Source: Yoonia tamlensis
Lineage (GTDB): Bacteria; Pseudomonadota; Alphaproteobacteria; Rhodobacterales; Rhodobacteraceae
NCBI RefSeq assembly: GCF_900115105.1
Contig: NZ_FOYP01000001.1
Span: 1,638,097-1,702,096, forward strand
Reading direction: 5' to 3'
Length of the DNA: 64,000 nt
In this document: positions 16,946-26,871 of the stretch, one piece after another
How positions within the stretch are numbered: the first letter of the stretch is position 1
Layout of the letters: the number at the start of each line of letters is the position of its first letter
Translations under genes and position numbers: made by a program
Notes under the pieces: generated by a model
Databases searched by the model: none
What the model saw: only the letters and a program-made list of their open reading frames with translations
Told to the model about the DNA's origin: nothing

Positions 16946-18544
16946 ATGACAAAACGCCCTGACCTGCCCGCTGAAATTGCCCGTCGCCGTACCTTTGCGA
17001 TTATTTCGCATCCGGATGCCGGCAAGACGACATTGACCGAAAAATTCCTTTTGTTTGGCGGCGCCATTCAAATGGCCGGACAGGTGCGCGCCAAGGGCGA
17101 GGCACGTCGCACGCGGTCCGACTTTATGCAGATGGAAAAGGACCGTGGAATCTCGGTCTCGGCCTCTGCCATGTCGTTTGATTTCGGGAAATACCGGTTC
17201 AACCTTGTTGATACGCCCGGTCACTCCGATTTTTCGGAAGATACCTACCGGACGCTGACAGCCGTTGACGCCGCCGTGATGGTTATTGACGGCGCGAAAG
17301 GTGTGGAAAGCCAAACGCAAAAACTGTTCGAAGTGTGCCGCTTGCGTGACCTGCCGATTTTGACATTCTGTAACAAGATGGACCGCGAAAGCCGCGATAC
17401 ATTTGAAATTATTGATGAAATTCAGGAAAACCTTGCCATTGACGTAACCCCTGCCTCTTGGCCCATCGGGGTGGGGCGCGAATTTATCGGCTGCTATGAT
17501 ATCTTGCGCGACAGGCTTGAACTGATGGATCGCGCCGACCGCAACAAGGTCGCCGAAAGCATCCAGATCGCTGGGCTTGATGATCCCAAGCTTGCCGAAC
17601 ATGTGCCTGCGCATCTGTTGACGAAATTCCTTGAAGAAATCGAGATGGCCAAGGAATTGCTGCCTCCGCTGGATCCGGAAGCGCTGTTGAACGGGTCGAT
17701 GACGCCGATCTGGTTTGGCTCGGCGATGAATTCATTTGGCGTCAAGGAATTGATGGACGGGCTTGCCACCTATGGCCCCGAGCCGCAGATCCAATCCGCC
17801 CTGCCCCGCAATATCGCGCCCGAGGAACCAAAAGTCGCCGGATTTGTCTTTAAGGTGCAGGCGAATATGGACCCGAAACACCGCGACCGCGTGGCGTTTG
17901 TGCGGCTCGCCTCGGGGCATTTCCAACGCGGCATGAAACTGACCCATGTGCGCGCGAAAAAGCAGATGGCGATTTCAAACCCTGTGCTTTTCCTTGCTGC
18001 CGACCGCGAACTGGCCGAAGAGGCATGGGCAGGCGATATCATCGGTATTCCCAACCACGGGCAATTGCGGATCGGCGATACATTGACCGAAGGCGAAGAT
18101 ATCCGTGTTTCCGGCATCCCGTCATTTGCCCCCGAATTGCTGCAAGCCTGCCGCGCGGGTGACCCGATGAAAGCCAAGCACCTTGAAAAAGCGCTGATGC
18201 AATTCGCCGAAGAAGGTGCCGCCAAAGTGTTCAAGCCAACCTTTGGTTCCGGTTTCATCGTCGGCGTGGTCGGTGCGCTCCAGTTCGAAGTGCTTGCCAG
18301 CCGGATCGAGCTTGAATACGGGCTGCCCGTGCGGTTCGAACAATCGCAATTCACCTCGGCGCGCTGGGTTACCGGCAACAAAGAGGCGGTCGATAAATTT
18401 GGCGCGGCCAACAAACAGCATATCGCGACCGACAATGACGGGGACACGGTTTTTCTGACACGGCTGCAATGGGATATTGATCGGGTCGGGCGCGACTATC
18501 CCGATGTGACGCTCAGTGCGACCAAAGAAATGATGGTCTGGTAA
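16946..18544 (+). CDS. prfC: Peptide chain release factor 3
   Basis: A 532-residue translational GTPase that recycles RF1/RF2 after termination. The P-loop SHPDAGKTTLTE begins at residue 21; VDTPGHSDFSEDTY and NKMDRE supply the G3 and G4 motifs. The C-terminal RF3 domain (FEQSQFTSARWV) is complete and the length is standard. The start at MTKRPDLPAEIARRRTF was preferred to an upstream in-frame codon inside the lipoprotein leader. The ribosome site is weak. Confidence 0.97.
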   Translation: MTKRPDLPAEIARRRTFAIISHPDAGKTTLTEKFLLFGGAIQMAGQVRAKGEARRTRSDFMQMEKDRGISVSASAMSFDFGKYRFNLVDTPGHSDFSEDTYRTLTAVDAAVMVIDGAKGVESQTQKLFEVCRLRDLPILTFCNKMDRESRDTFEIIDEIQENLAIDVTPASWPIGVGREFIGCYDILRDRLELMDRADRNKVAESIQIAGLDDPKLAEHVPAHLLTKFLEEIEMAKELLPPLDPEALLNGSMTPIWFGSAMNSFGVKELMDGLATYGPEPQIQSALPRNIAPEEPKVAGFVFKVQANMDPKHRDRVAFVRLASGHFQRGMKLTHVRAKKQMAISNPVLFLAADRELAEEAWAGDIIGIPNHGQLRIGDTLTEGEDIRVSGIPSFAPELLQACRAGDPMKAKHLEKALMQFAEEGAAKVFKPTFGSGFIVGVVGALQFEVLASRIELEYGLPVRFEQSQFTSARWVTGNKEAVDKFGAANKQHIATDNDGDTVFLTRLQWDIDRVGRDYPDVTLSATKEMMVW

Positions 18545-18658
18545 GGTATGGCGGGCGCTTCCCCGCCGGTTCAGGTAAATGTGAATTTATCGGACTGGCG
18601 GCACGCAACCCAAAGCTGATATAGATATGCGCAACAGCGACCCATGTTTGAGGAAAGA

Positions 18659-19096
18659 ATGAAACAAGTCAGCACATTTGCGCTAGGCGCGGCACTTTGT
18701 TCAACCGGCACGATGACATGGGCGCAGTCCAACGACTGGGACCTTTTGCGCGGTATCACCATTCAGGAAATCGTCACCGAAACCAGCTACCGTGTCGACA
18801 AGACCTACCCGCCCGAAATCGCGGATGGACGCAAGGGGATGGTGCTGACCGGTTACGCCGCCCCCATATCTGCGGGCAGTGAAATCAGCGAATTGATCCT
18901 TGTTTCTGACATGGGGTTTTGTCCGCTTTGCGGCGACCCCGATCACGGGGCCAGCATCCGCGTCACGCTGCAAACACCTGTCAACGGCATCCAAGAAGGC
19001 GCCCGCATAACCCTGCGCGGGGATATGATCCCCGATGCGGATCCCGAGACGTGGAATGCCGCGATTCTCGAAAATGCGGAAATCATCCGAAGCTAG
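18659..19096 (+). CDS. Exported protein with a CPLCG motif
   Basis: A 145-residue protein with a Sec signal peptide (MKQVSTFALGAALCSTGTMTWAQ). The mature part has GMVLTGYAAP, ELILVSDMGFCPLCGDPDHG and a C-terminal ITLRGDMI. The order, a small beta-barrel with a metal- or thiol-type CxxC plus histidine, is reminiscent of DUF3299-like periplasmic proteins, but that is inference. The start at 18659 has GAGGAAAGA directly upstream, better than the in-frame ATG at 18644. It probably stands alone. Confidence 0.72.
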   Translation: MKQVSTFALGAALCSTGTMTWAQSNDWDLLRGITIQEIVTETSYRVDKTYPPEIADGRKGMVLTGYAAPISAGSEISELILVSDMGFCPLCGDPDHGASIRVTLQTPVNGIQEGARITLRGDMIPDADPETWNAAILENAEIIRS

Positions 19097-19145
19097 CGAT
19101 AATTGCCGTAATTGGCAGGCGCTGGCGCGCATCTGTGCGCATTGC

Positions 19146-19174
19146 TTGACCAACAGCCCCAATTTCGCTATCCG
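19146..19174 (+). promoter_or_regulatory. Promoter of the DEAD-box helicase gene
   Basis: TTGACC (19146-19151), a 17-base spacer, then TATCCG (19169-19174). Transcription would start near 19181, leaving a leader of about 86 bases. An imperfect hairpin (about 19180-19200, CTGACGGC with GCCGTTCAG) would lie at the very 5' end of this RNA. Confidence 0.5.
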
Positions 19175-19266
19175 ATCACCTGACGGCACGGGCCGTTCAG
19201 ACTGGGGCGCTCGGGAAAATGCGTCCTTTCACACTTGCGGATCGATCCCGCACACTTAGGACGCAC

Positions 19267-20772
19267 ATGACGAAATTCACTGATTTGAACCTTGATCCCA
19301 AGGTTCTCAAGGCTGTAGCCGAAACCGGCTATGACACCCCGACACCTATTCAGGCCGGCGCGATTACGCCCGCACTTGAAGGGCGCGATGTTTTGGGGAT
19401 CGCGCAAACTGGCACAGGCAAGACCGCCGCATTCACATTGCCCATGATTACGCTTTTGGGTCGTGGACGCGCACGCGCACGCATGCCCCGTTCGCTTGTT
19501 TTGGCGCCGACCCGCGAACTGGCTGCGCAAGTTGCCGAAAACTTTGACACTTACGCAAAATACACCAAACTTACCAAGGCCTTGCTGATTGGCGGCACGT
19601 CATTCAAAGATCAGGACAAGCTGATCGACAAAGGCGTTGACGTGCTAATTGCGACGCCTGGGCGGTTGCTTGACCATCTTGAACGCGGCAAACTTATTTT
19701 GACCGATGTTAAGGTCATGGTGGTCGATGAAGCCGACCGGATGCTCGACATGGGGTTTATTCCCGATATCGAAGAAATCTTTAAACGCACCCCGTTTACC
19801 CGCCAGACCCTGTTCTTTTCCGCAACGATGGCGCCGGAAATTGAACGGATTACCAACACGTTCCTGTCAAATCCCGCCAAAATCGAAGTGGCGCGCGCGG
19901 CGACGACAAACACCAATATCACCCAAAGCGTTGTGATGTTCAAAGGTTCGTCCAAGCCCAAAGAGCCGTCAGAAAAACGGGCGCTTTTGCGGCAGTTGAT
20001 TGATGCCGAAGGTCCAAGCTGCACCAATGCGATCATCTTTTGCAACCGCAAGTCTGACGTCGATATTGTATCGAAATCATTGAATAAATACGGTTACGAG
20101 GCCGCGCCGATCCACGGTGATCTGGACCAGGCCCATCGCACTCGCACACTCGAATCTTTTCGCGATAACAAACTGCGTTTCCTTGTGGCCTCTGACGTGG
20201 CGGCGCGCGGGCTGGATATTCCGGCGGTGACGCATGTGTTTAACTTCGACGTGCCCAGCCATGCCGAAGATTACGTGCACCGTATTGGCCGCACGGGTCG
20301 CGCAGGGCGTAGCGGCACCGCGATCATGATTTGCATCGGCCGCGACGACAAAAACCTTGCCGATGTCGAAACATTGGTAAATCAGGAAATTCCGCGCAAG
20401 GAAGTGCCCGGCAAAGCGGCCCCTGCCCGCAAATCCACCGAAAAAGCGGATGCGGATACCGAAGCCAAGCCGAAGCGGACCCGCAGCCGGTCACGTCGCA
20501 AACCCGTAGATGCGGATGCGCCGCAACCCGTTGCCGAAAACACAAGCGCGCCCAAAGCACCCGCCAAAGCCGCAGCACCTGCACCGGCCCCCGCGGCCGA
20601 GCAAAAGCAGCCGCGCGACCAAAAACCGCGTGAACAAAAACCACGCGAAGATCGCCCACAAGGCGGGCGTGGCCGCAACAACTATCGCGACAACGGGCCT
20701 GCTATTGTCGGTATGGGCGAAGACACCCCTGCGTTTATCGCGCTGAGCTTTGCGGAACGCGCCAAAGTTTAG
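19267..20772 (+). CDS. DEAD-box ATP-dependent RNA helicase
   Basis: A 501-residue helicase of the RhlE-like bacterial group. The Q motif is GYDTPTPIQ; motif I AQTGTGKT is at 46-53, motif II DEAD at 154-157, and SAT is in FFSATM. The C-terminal motifs are LVASDVAARGLD and HRIGRTGRAG. The last 120 residues are a basic, Ala/Pro-rich low-complexity tail (KRTRSRSRRK and repeats of DQKPREQKPRE) that probably binds RNA, ending in a conserved short helix. The ATG has AGGA upstream, and the roughly 86-base leader suggests post-transcriptional control, perhaps by cold. Confidence 0.93.
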   Translation: MTKFTDLNLDPKVLKAVAETGYDTPTPIQAGAITPALEGRDVLGIAQTGTGKTAAFTLPMITLLGRGRARARMPRSLVLAPTRELAAQVAENFDTYAKYTKLTKALLIGGTSFKDQDKLIDKGVDVLIATPGRLLDHLERGKLILTDVKVMVVDEADRMLDMGFIPDIEEIFKRTPFTRQTLFFSATMAPEIERITNTFLSNPAKIEVARAATTNTNITQSVVMFKGSSKPKEPSEKRALLRQLIDAEGPSCTNAIIFCNRKSDVDIVSKSLNKYGYEAAPIHGDLDQAHRTRTLESFRDNKLRFLVASDVAARGLDIPAVTHVFNFDVPSHAEDYVHRIGRTGRAGRSGTAIMICIGRDDKNLADVETLVNQEIPRKEVPGKAAPARKSTEKADADTEAKPKRTRSRSRRKPVDADAPQPVAENTSAPKAPAKAAAPAPAPAAEQKQPRDQKPREQKPREDRPQGGRGRNNYRDNGPAIVGMGEDTPAFIALSFAERAKV

Positions 20773-20825
20773 CACGCGGGTCACTGTACGCTGCATTTAG
20801 GGTTCCGGCGGAGCCCAATGCGGCG

Positions 20826-22133
20826 CTACATCCGTCGCGCGGCATCCCTGATCGCCGCCACAATCTGTTCAGTGCGGATATATGGCGTCTCTATTGCAGA
20901 CCCGTTGACGGGCAGCAATTCTGACGGCCCTGTTTGTGCGCTGCCGTTTCTCACGCAAGGTTTCGCGGCCATCGCTGCCTTGACACGCATACCATGCTTG
21001 AGCCGGCGGTTCATCGCATCCGCCATTGCAATACCGCGATCTGCTGGCACAGGCCGTTGCGAAATGGGGTCAAAATACTGCGGATAAAGCACATAGGCAC
21101 CTGCCACCACTTCGCGCAGGCTTAGGCTGCGCTGTCGTTTTTGTGCAATATCGGACGGGCCGTGATCGGTGGTAAACCCCCAGCCCGCGTAAAACGGCAT
21201 ACCATAGGTATGCACTTCAAGACCCTGAATTGCCGCCTCGAAACCGGCAAGAGAGGTCATCGCATGCACCTCGTCAACGATTTGAAATGTCTCGTTCAGG
21301 CTCCATCGCCGGCCAACAATCTGGCACATCCCGTTGACATCATTCGGATTTGAATAATGTTTCTTGCGCCGTTCAATTGCCTCGGGATGGGGGCGGTAGA
21401 AAATATTTGCGTCGGGGTAATTTAGCGCGACCAAACGGACGAAATCATTGCCCGTCATCGGTTTTGCCATGCCGCACAGGATGGACATATCGTCTTCGAC
21501 CTGACCAAGCACCAGAATATTGCGCACGCCCGGTTCGCGGTAGAAATGATCTGCAATATTATCGGCGCTTTCGGCCGAAATATATTTGGTGACGCCTGAT
21601 TTTGCCAAGGTAATCACGCGATCCGCCAGCCCAAGCGCATCGGGTTCATTGCTGAATTCAACGGTATTCAAAAGCCTGTCCAGCCCGCTAACGCGGTGCC
21701 TGTCGAAATGCATTGCCGATTTATCAAACACCAGCGAAAGCGGCGCCGATTTCTTGATCCCGAGCCCAACCGAACGGATAAAACCGTCTTCGACATAGAC
21801 CATATCAATATTATTGGCGGCGCAGATTTCATTCAGCGCATCAGGGTATTTATAGGACCAGACGAAAACCGTCACATCGTCAAATTTCGGAATTGCCCGC
21901 AAGAGTGCATCAGCAACCCGTGGCGAATGCCCCAGGAAAACAACGTGATAGTCGGGCAATGCGTCAACCATCCAAGATTTCCAATCCGAAAACCCGACCA
22001 GCACTGCAGTCGGTTTTTCCGATGCGTTTGCTTCTTTGATTTTCGGGCGCAATTTGCGCAACGGGTATCGTTTATCAAGCGCGTCACGCATGAAAATGCG
22101 CGGCGTCCTGACAAGTTTGGTTAGTTTAGACAT
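20826..22133 (-). CDS. KpsC-like capsule/Kdo glycosyltransferase, single domain
   Basis: A 435-residue protein with the KpsC/KpsS-family core: YVEDGFIRSVGLG (113-125), FYRPHPE (245-251), ETFQIVDEVHAMTSLAGFEA and GMPFYAGWGFT (311-321). E. coli KpsC has two such Kdo-transferase domains making the phospholipid linker of group 2 capsules, whereas only one is present here. No capsule export or kps genes are near, so it is either an orphan linker enzyme or has another glycan target. No signal peptide is visible, so it is probably cytosolic. The ribosome site is weak. Confidence 0.82.
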   Translation of the reverse strand: MSKLTKLVRTPRIFMRDALDKRYPLRKLRPKIKEANASEKPTAVLVGFSDWKSWMVDALPDYHVVFLGHSPRVADALLRAIPKFDDVTVFVWSYKYPDALNEICAANNIDMVYVEDGFIRSVGLGIKKSAPLSLVFDKSAMHFDRHRVSGLDRLLNTVEFSNEPDALGLADRVITLAKSGVTKYISAESADNIADHFYREPGVRNILVLGQVEDDMSILCGMAKPMTGNDFVRLVALNYPDANIFYRPHPEAIERRKKHYSNPNDVNGMCQIVGRRWSLNETFQIVDEVHAMTSLAGFEAAIQGLEVHTYGMPFYAGWGFTTDHGPSDIAQKRQRSLSLREVVAGAYVLYPQYFDPISQRPVPADRGIAMADAMNRRLKHGMRVKAAMAAKPCVRNGSAQTGPSELLPVNGSAIETPYIRTEQIVAAIRDAARRM

Positions 22134-22144
22134 AGAGCATCCAT

Positions 22145-22185
22145 AGCATTGCGCTGAACCACTGGTATGGGTTCAGCACATTGCT
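22145..22185. promoter_or_regulatory. Inverted repeat between rnj and the KpsC-like gene
   Basis: The perfect core GCTGAACC (22153-22160) pairs with GGTTCAGC (22170-22177). The outer flanks extend it to a 16-base arm with two mismatches. It lies 20 bases upstream of the KpsC-like ATG. No T-run follows on the minus strand, so it may be a weak terminator for rnj or an operator or leader hairpin for the next gene. Confidence 0.5.
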
Positions 22186-22222
22186 AACAGGCGGCTCCTA
22201 AGTTTTGGTTAACGCAAACCGG

Positions 22223-23887
22223 TTAGCTCAACCGTGACACGATAACTGTGACTTCGGGTTTCTTGCCAATCTCGGCAGCGGCAGACCGGCGCGCGATTGT
22301 CTTCAGCTCTTTTTCAAGCTTCACCTCGTCGCGCAATGTCTTGGCATTGGCGCGGTTCACAAACTGGCTCAGGTCCTGTTCAACCACGTCGACAAGCGCC
22401 GCGTTGTTGCGGCCGGTTTCCGCAATACCCGAGATTTCGACCCATGGATCGCCCAGCGGCTCATCGTTTTCGTCAATGATCAACGTGACAATCAGATGCC
22501 CGTTCAGCGCCATGCGGATACGGTCGCGCACGATGCCGTCCATCGCGCCGATTTGCACGGTGCCGTCCAGATAGGTGCGGCCTGTTTCGATATATTCCGC
22601 AACTTTGGGCGTGTTGCCCGACAAGTCGATCATCATACCGTTGACCGCAACAATCCCGGTCAAGCCTTTGGCATTGCCGACTTTTACATGTTCGCGCAGG
22701 TGGCGGTGTTCACCGTGCATCGGGATCAGGATTTGCGGTTTCACGATTTCATGCAGGGTTTCCAGATCGGGGCGGTTGGCGTGGCCGGAGACATGGTATT
22801 TCCCGCCGGCATCGTCGATCACATCAACGCCCAGTTCCGACAATTGGTTCATGATGCGGATCACACCGCGTTCATTGCCAGGGATCGTTTTGGATGAAAA
22901 CAGGAAGGTATCCCCTTCCTTCAGCTTCAGCCCCAAATATGACCCTTGCGCCAATTGCGCGGATGCGGCGCGGCGTTCGCCTTGCGATCCGGTCACCAGC
23001 AACATCACGTTTTCGCGCGGCATGTTCAGCGCGTCCTCGGGGGACACCACGGGAGGGAATCCCGACAATATGCCGACTTCGGTCGCGGCTTCGACCATGC
23101 GGCGCATGGCGCGGCCAAGCAGCACGACAGAACGCCCGCCCTTTTCAGCGGCAATCGCCAGCGTTTTCAGGCGCGCGATGTTGGATGCAAATGTGGTGGC
23201 GACGACCATGCCGGTCGCCTCTTTCATCATATCGGCAATCGCATCGCCGATTGTGGCCTCTGACCGGCCGGGAGCCTCGGAAAAGATATTGGTGCTGTCG
23301 CAGACAAGCGCCTTAACACCGTTTTTGGACACTTCTTCCCAAAGCGCCGCGTTCCACGGATCACCGACAACGGGGGTCTCATCAATCTTGAAATCACCCG
23401 AATGCAGAACCCGCCCGTCAGGGCTGTCGATCAAAAGCCCCGCGCTTTCGGGAATTGAATGGCTGATTGGCAAATAGGACACTTTGAACGGCCCGCATTC
23501 GATAACTTGCGGATAAACGTCGACAACCGTCACAACGCTGTCCGGCAGCCCGTGTTCGGACAGCTTGCGCCGCGCGATATTTGCGGTAAAGGGCCGCGCA
23601 TAGACAGGCGCGCCCAGCTGTTCCCAATAATGGCCGATTGCGCCGACGTGGTCTTCGTGCGCGTGGGTGATAAAGATCCCGTCAATCTGGGATTTGCGTT
23701 TCTTCAACCATGAAATATCCGGCAGGATCAGGTTGACCCCCGGCGTGCCGTCCATATCGGGGAAAGTCACACCCAGATCGACAACGATCAGCCGTTCCTT
23801 ACCCGGCTTGCCGTAGCCATAAACATAGGCGTTCATGCCGATCTCGCCGGCGCCCCCAAGAGGCAGGTAAATCAGGCGGTCGGTCAT
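22223..23887 (-). CDS. rnj: Ribonuclease J
   Basis: A 554-residue metallo-beta-lactamase/beta-CASP RNase with 5'-3' exo- and endonuclease activity in mRNA decay and rRNA maturation. The metal site THAHEDHVGAIGH starts at residue 74. CDSTNIFSEAPGRSE, the later SGHANRPDL and PMHGEHRHL belong to the beta-CASP and final metal motifs. Its ATG overlaps the coaX stop by four bases. The birA-coaX-rnj order directly after nuoN is common in Rhodobacteraceae. Confidence 0.96.
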   Translation of the reverse strand: MTDRLIYLPLGGAGEIGMNAYVYGYGKPGKERLIVVDLGVTFPDMDGTPGVNLILPDISWLKKRKSQIDGIFITHAHEDHVGAIGHYWEQLGAPVYARPFTANIARRKLSEHGLPDSVVTVVDVYPQVIECGPFKVSYLPISHSIPESAGLLIDSPDGRVLHSGDFKIDETPVVGDPWNAALWEEVSKNGVKALVCDSTNIFSEAPGRSEATIGDAIADMMKEATGMVVATTFASNIARLKTLAIAAEKGGRSVVLLGRAMRRMVEAATEVGILSGFPPVVSPEDALNMPRENVMLLVTGSQGERRAASAQLAQGSYLGLKLKEGDTFLFSSKTIPGNERGVIRIMNQLSELGVDVIDDAGGKYHVSGHANRPDLETLHEIVKPQILIPMHGEHRHLREHVKVGNAKGLTGIVAVNGMMIDLSGNTPKVAEYIETGRTYLDGTVQIGAMDGIVRDRIRMALNGHLIVTLIIDENDEPLGDPWVEISGIAETGRNNAALVDVVEQDLSQFVNRANAKTLRDEVKLEKELKTIARRSAAAEIGKKPEVTVIVSRLS

Positions 23888-24657
23888 GTGTTTTCCTTAT
23901 TGTACTTATGGATCACGGTCAGCCCGTGCATCGTCAGATCTTCTTCGAATACGTCAAACAGGTTTGACGCCTGTTGGAAAAGAGGCGCAAGCCCCCCTGT
24001 TGCGATCACTTTCATCGGCGTGTCGCGTTCCGCTTTGATCCGCGCACATATCTCGCGGACCAGCCCGATGTAACCCCAAAAGACACCCGATTGCATGCAA
24101 GCCACAGTATTTGTGCCCACAACGCGCTGTGGCATGGTGATATCGACATGAGGTAGCGCGGCAGCGGCGTTGTGCAATGCCTCAAGGCTAAGGTTAACGC
24201 CCGGTGCGATCACACCCCCGACATAGGCACCATCGGTTTCAACCACGTCGAATGTGGTGGCTGTACCGAAATCCACCACGATCAGATTGCCGCCGTGGCG
24301 GTCAAACGCGCCTGCTGCGTTCACAATCCGGTCGGGGCCGACAGCCGTACCTGCGTCTACACGCGGCGGCTGTTCGAGCAGGCAGTCAGGCTTGCCCACA
24401 ACCAACGGGCGGCAGTTGAAATAGCGGTCGGACAGCACGCGCAGGTTAAACACGACGCGCGGCACGGTCGAGCTGATGATCACCTCGTCAATCGTGACAT
24501 CCAGCTTTTGCACGCCCATCAGGGTCGACAGCCAGACATAATATTGATCAGCCGTGCGCTGCCATTCGGTGCTGGTGCGCCATGTCGCAATAAAGCTTTC
24601 GCCGTCCCAAATGGAAAACACCGTATTGGTATTGCCGCAATCAATTGCCAAAAGCAT
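23884..24657 (-). CDS. coaX: Type III pantothenate kinase
   Basis: A 257-residue ASKHA-fold kinase for the first step of CoA synthesis. The N-terminal phosphate loop is DCGNTNTVFS, VDFGTATTFDVV is the second motif, and ATGGLAPLF lies in the C-terminal adenosine site. Type III enzymes need a monovalent cation and resist feedback by CoA. It overlaps rnj downstream as ATGA and lies 14 bases after birA. Confidence 0.97.
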   Translation of the reverse strand: MLLAIDCGNTNTVFSIWDGESFIATWRTSTEWQRTADQYYVWLSTLMGVQKLDVTIDEVIISSTVPRVVFNLRVLSDRYFNCRPLVVGKPDCLLEQPPRVDAGTAVGPDRIVNAAGAFDRHGGNLIVVDFGTATTFDVVETDGAYVGGVIAPGVNLSLEALHNAAAALPHVDITMPQRVVGTNTVACMQSGVFWGYIGLVREICARIKAERDTPMKVIATGGLAPLFQQASNLFDVFEEDLTMHGLTVIHKYNKENT

Positions 24658-24671
24658 GGGGTCTCTCCCGT

Positions 24672-25433
24672 CTAAAAATACACATCCGCCGCAGGGATAA
24701 TGCGGGGGCCTTGGGCAGTTTGCAGCACAAGGTTTCCGTCAAGATCAACGGTGTCGAAACGTCCGGTAATTTCTTCGCGACCGGTGCGCGCGGTGATCAC
24801 CTCGCCCAGACGTGCGGCCTTGGACAGCCAGTCGTCGCGGATGCGCGCAAAGCCGAAGGTCCGCAGTTTGTCTTCTTGGGTGGCATAGGCATCGGCCAGA
24901 ACGGATAGAAAATCAACCGGATCGACATCCCAGCCACCGGCGGCACGCAGGCTAGTCGGCGCAAAGGCGGCATCGGTCACGCCTTCCGGCACGGCCGCAA
25001 GGTTCACGCCGAACCCAATTGACAGCCAGTCGACAAACGGGCCCTGCCCGCTGGATTCGAGCAATATGCCCGCCACCTTGCCACCCGACAGCAGCACATC
25101 ATTGGGCCATTTGAGCGACAGCTTTTCCGGCTGCACATAGATCGCGAGTGCTGCCTCTAATGCATTTGCAGCCAGAAACGAACGCTTTGCCGCTTCGACC
25201 GCGGTGCAGGCAGGTCTAAAGACAAGTGTCGCATTCAGATTACCCGCGGGCACCACCCAAGGCCGCCCGCGCCGCCCGCGCCCCGCGGTTTGGGTGCGCG
25301 CCATAATCCAAGTGGGTTGGGTCAGCGTTGGCGCCAGCCGCGCGGCCTCGGCCATTGTGCTATCCACGCTGTCGTGGATGACACGCGCATAGGCTTCGGG
25401 CCAATGCGCGTGTGAATTGTCGCTAGTGGACAA
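24672..25433 (-). CDS. birA: Biotin--[acetyl-CoA-carboxylase] ligase
   Basis: A 253-residue ligase that attaches biotin to carboxylase carrier domains. The core [16 protein letters not shown] binds biotinyl-[12 protein letters not shown] and KVAGILLES form the active site, and a short C-terminal SH3-like domain ends in the [10 protein letters not shown] tail. The N-terminal DNA-binding domain of E. coli BirA is absent, so it should not be a repressor. The likely start is a TTG (25433) inside the end of nuoN, an 11-base overlap. The next in-frame option is an internal GTG that would lose conserved sequence. Confidence 0.92.
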   Translation of the reverse strand: MSTSDNSHAHWPEAYARVIHDSVDSTMAEAARLAPTLTQPTWIMARTQTAGRGRRGRPWVVPAGNLNATLVFRPACTAVEAAKRSFLAANALEAALAIYVQPEKLSLKWPNDVLLSGGKVAGILLESSGQGPFVDWLSIGFGVNLAAVPEGVTDAAFAPTSLRAAGGWDVDPVDFLSVLADAYATQEDKLRTFGFARIRDDWLSKAARLGEVITARTGREEITGRFDTVDLDGNLVLQTAQGPRIIPAADVYF

Positions 25434-26859
25434 GCGCTTGTGCTGCTGCTTGGGCGATGGGTTCGATCCCGAACAGGTTGAACACCCCGATTACCATCGC
25501 CAATGACGCGGCCATCAAGAAGCCCCACAGAACAGGGTTCAGCTTGCCGTCAAGCGGCTCTGCCTCTTCGCCGAAATACATGTAGAACACGATGCGCAGG
25601 TAATAGAAGGCACCGATCACCGATGCGATCACACCAGCCACAGCCAACCAGCCAAGACCGGCATCATAGGCCGCGCGCAGCACGTAGAACTTGCCAAAGA
25701 AGCCGACCATCGGCGGCACGCCCGCAAGGCTGAACATCAGCACGAGCAGCGCAAGCGCGCGCAGTGGCTGACGCTTGGAATACATGCGCAGGCTTTCGAT
25801 TGATGTAACCGGACGGCCGTCACGCTCCATCCCAAGGATAAACGCGAATGTGCCGATGTTCATCACCACATAGATCGCCATGTAGATCAGCATCGCCTGC
25901 ACGCCCAAGACCGTACCAGCCGCCAAGCCCATCAGGGCAAAGCCCATATGCGCGATGGATGAATAGGCCATCAGACGTTTGATGTCTTTTTGGCCAATCG
26001 CCGCGACCGCCCCAAGGAACATGGACACAACGGAAAGGAAGGCCACGATCTGCTGCCAGTCGGATACAATATGGCCGAATGCATCATGCACAACCCGCGC
26101 AAACATCGCCATTGCCGCGATTTTTGGCGCGGTAGCAAAGAATGCGGTCACGGGAGTTGGCGACCCTTCGTAAACATCAGGTGTCCACATGTGGAACGGC
26201 GCTGCGGATACTTTGAACGCCAGCCCCGCCACAAGGAACACGATGCCAAACAGCAAGCCCAAAGACGGGTGGTGCGCGCTCGCTTCGATAATGCCCGAGA
26301 ACAATGTTGTGCCCGCAAAGCCGTAGGTCAGCGATGCACCGTAAAGCAGCAAACCCGATGACAGCGCGCCAAGCACAAAGTATTTCAAGCCCGCTTCGGT
26401 CGATTTCACGCTATCACGGCGCAAGGATGCCACAACATAAAGCGACAGCGACTGCAATTCGAGCCCCATATAAAGCGCCATCAGATCGCCGGCCGAAACC
26501 ATCACCATCATCCCGACAACCGCAAGGGCCACAAGGATCGGGTATTCGAACCGCAGCAAGCCGCGGCGTTTCATATAGGCTTCTGACATCAGCAAAACAG
26601 CGGCGGCAGACAGCAGGATTGCAACCTTCGCAAAACGCGAAAACGCATCATCGTTGAACATGCCGTCAAAGGCCGTTTGCGTGCCCTGCCCGTTCACCCC
26701 GATCCACAGGCCCAGCAGGACGAAAAGCCCCGATGTGACCCATGTCAGCAAGGACGCGGATTTGTCTTTGTTGGTATAGACCGCCGCCAAAAGGGCCAGC
26801 ATGGCGTAAACAGCCAGCAGGATTTCAGGCATGACGATTTGGATATCTGCGGAAATCAT
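25423..26859 (-). CDS. nuoN: NADH-quinone oxidoreductase subunit N
   Basis: A 478-residue antiporter-like membrane subunit of complex I with about 14 helices. Diagnostic parts are [13 protein letters not shown] (proton-channel glutamate), [24 protein letters not shown] and [13 protein letters not shown]. It is the last of the fourteen nuo genes and sits 12 bases after nuoM. Confidence 0.97.
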   Translation of the reverse strand: MISADIQIVMPEILLAVYAMLALLAAVYTNKDKSASLLTWVTSGLFVLLGLWIGVNGQGTQTAFDGMFNDDAFSRFAKVAILLSAAAVLLMSEAYMKRRGLLRFEYPILVALAVVGMMVMVSAGDLMALYMGLELQSLSLYVVASLRRDSVKSTEAGLKYFVLGALSSGLLLYGASLTYGFAGTTLFSGIIEASAHHPSLGLLFGIVFLVAGLAFKVSAAPFHMWTPDVYEGSPTPVTAFFATAPKIAAMAMFARVVHDAFGHIVSDWQQIVAFLSVVSMFLGAVAAIGQKDIKRLMAYSSIAHMGFALMGLAAGTVLGVQAMLIYMAIYVVMNIGTFAFILGMERDGRPVTSIESLRMYSKRQPLRALALLVLMFSLAGVPPMVGFFGKFYVLRAAYDAGLGWLAVAGVIASVIGAFYYLRIVFYMYFGEEAEPLDGKLNPVLWGFLMAASLAMVIGVFNLFGIEPIAQAAAQALVH

Positions 26860-26871
26860 GTCATCCGTTCC

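Noticed and set aside
18550..18567. GGCGGG/CCCGCC hairpin after prfC as a terminator
   Set aside because: The stem is six bases and no T-run follows, so it is not distinguishable from GC-rich background.
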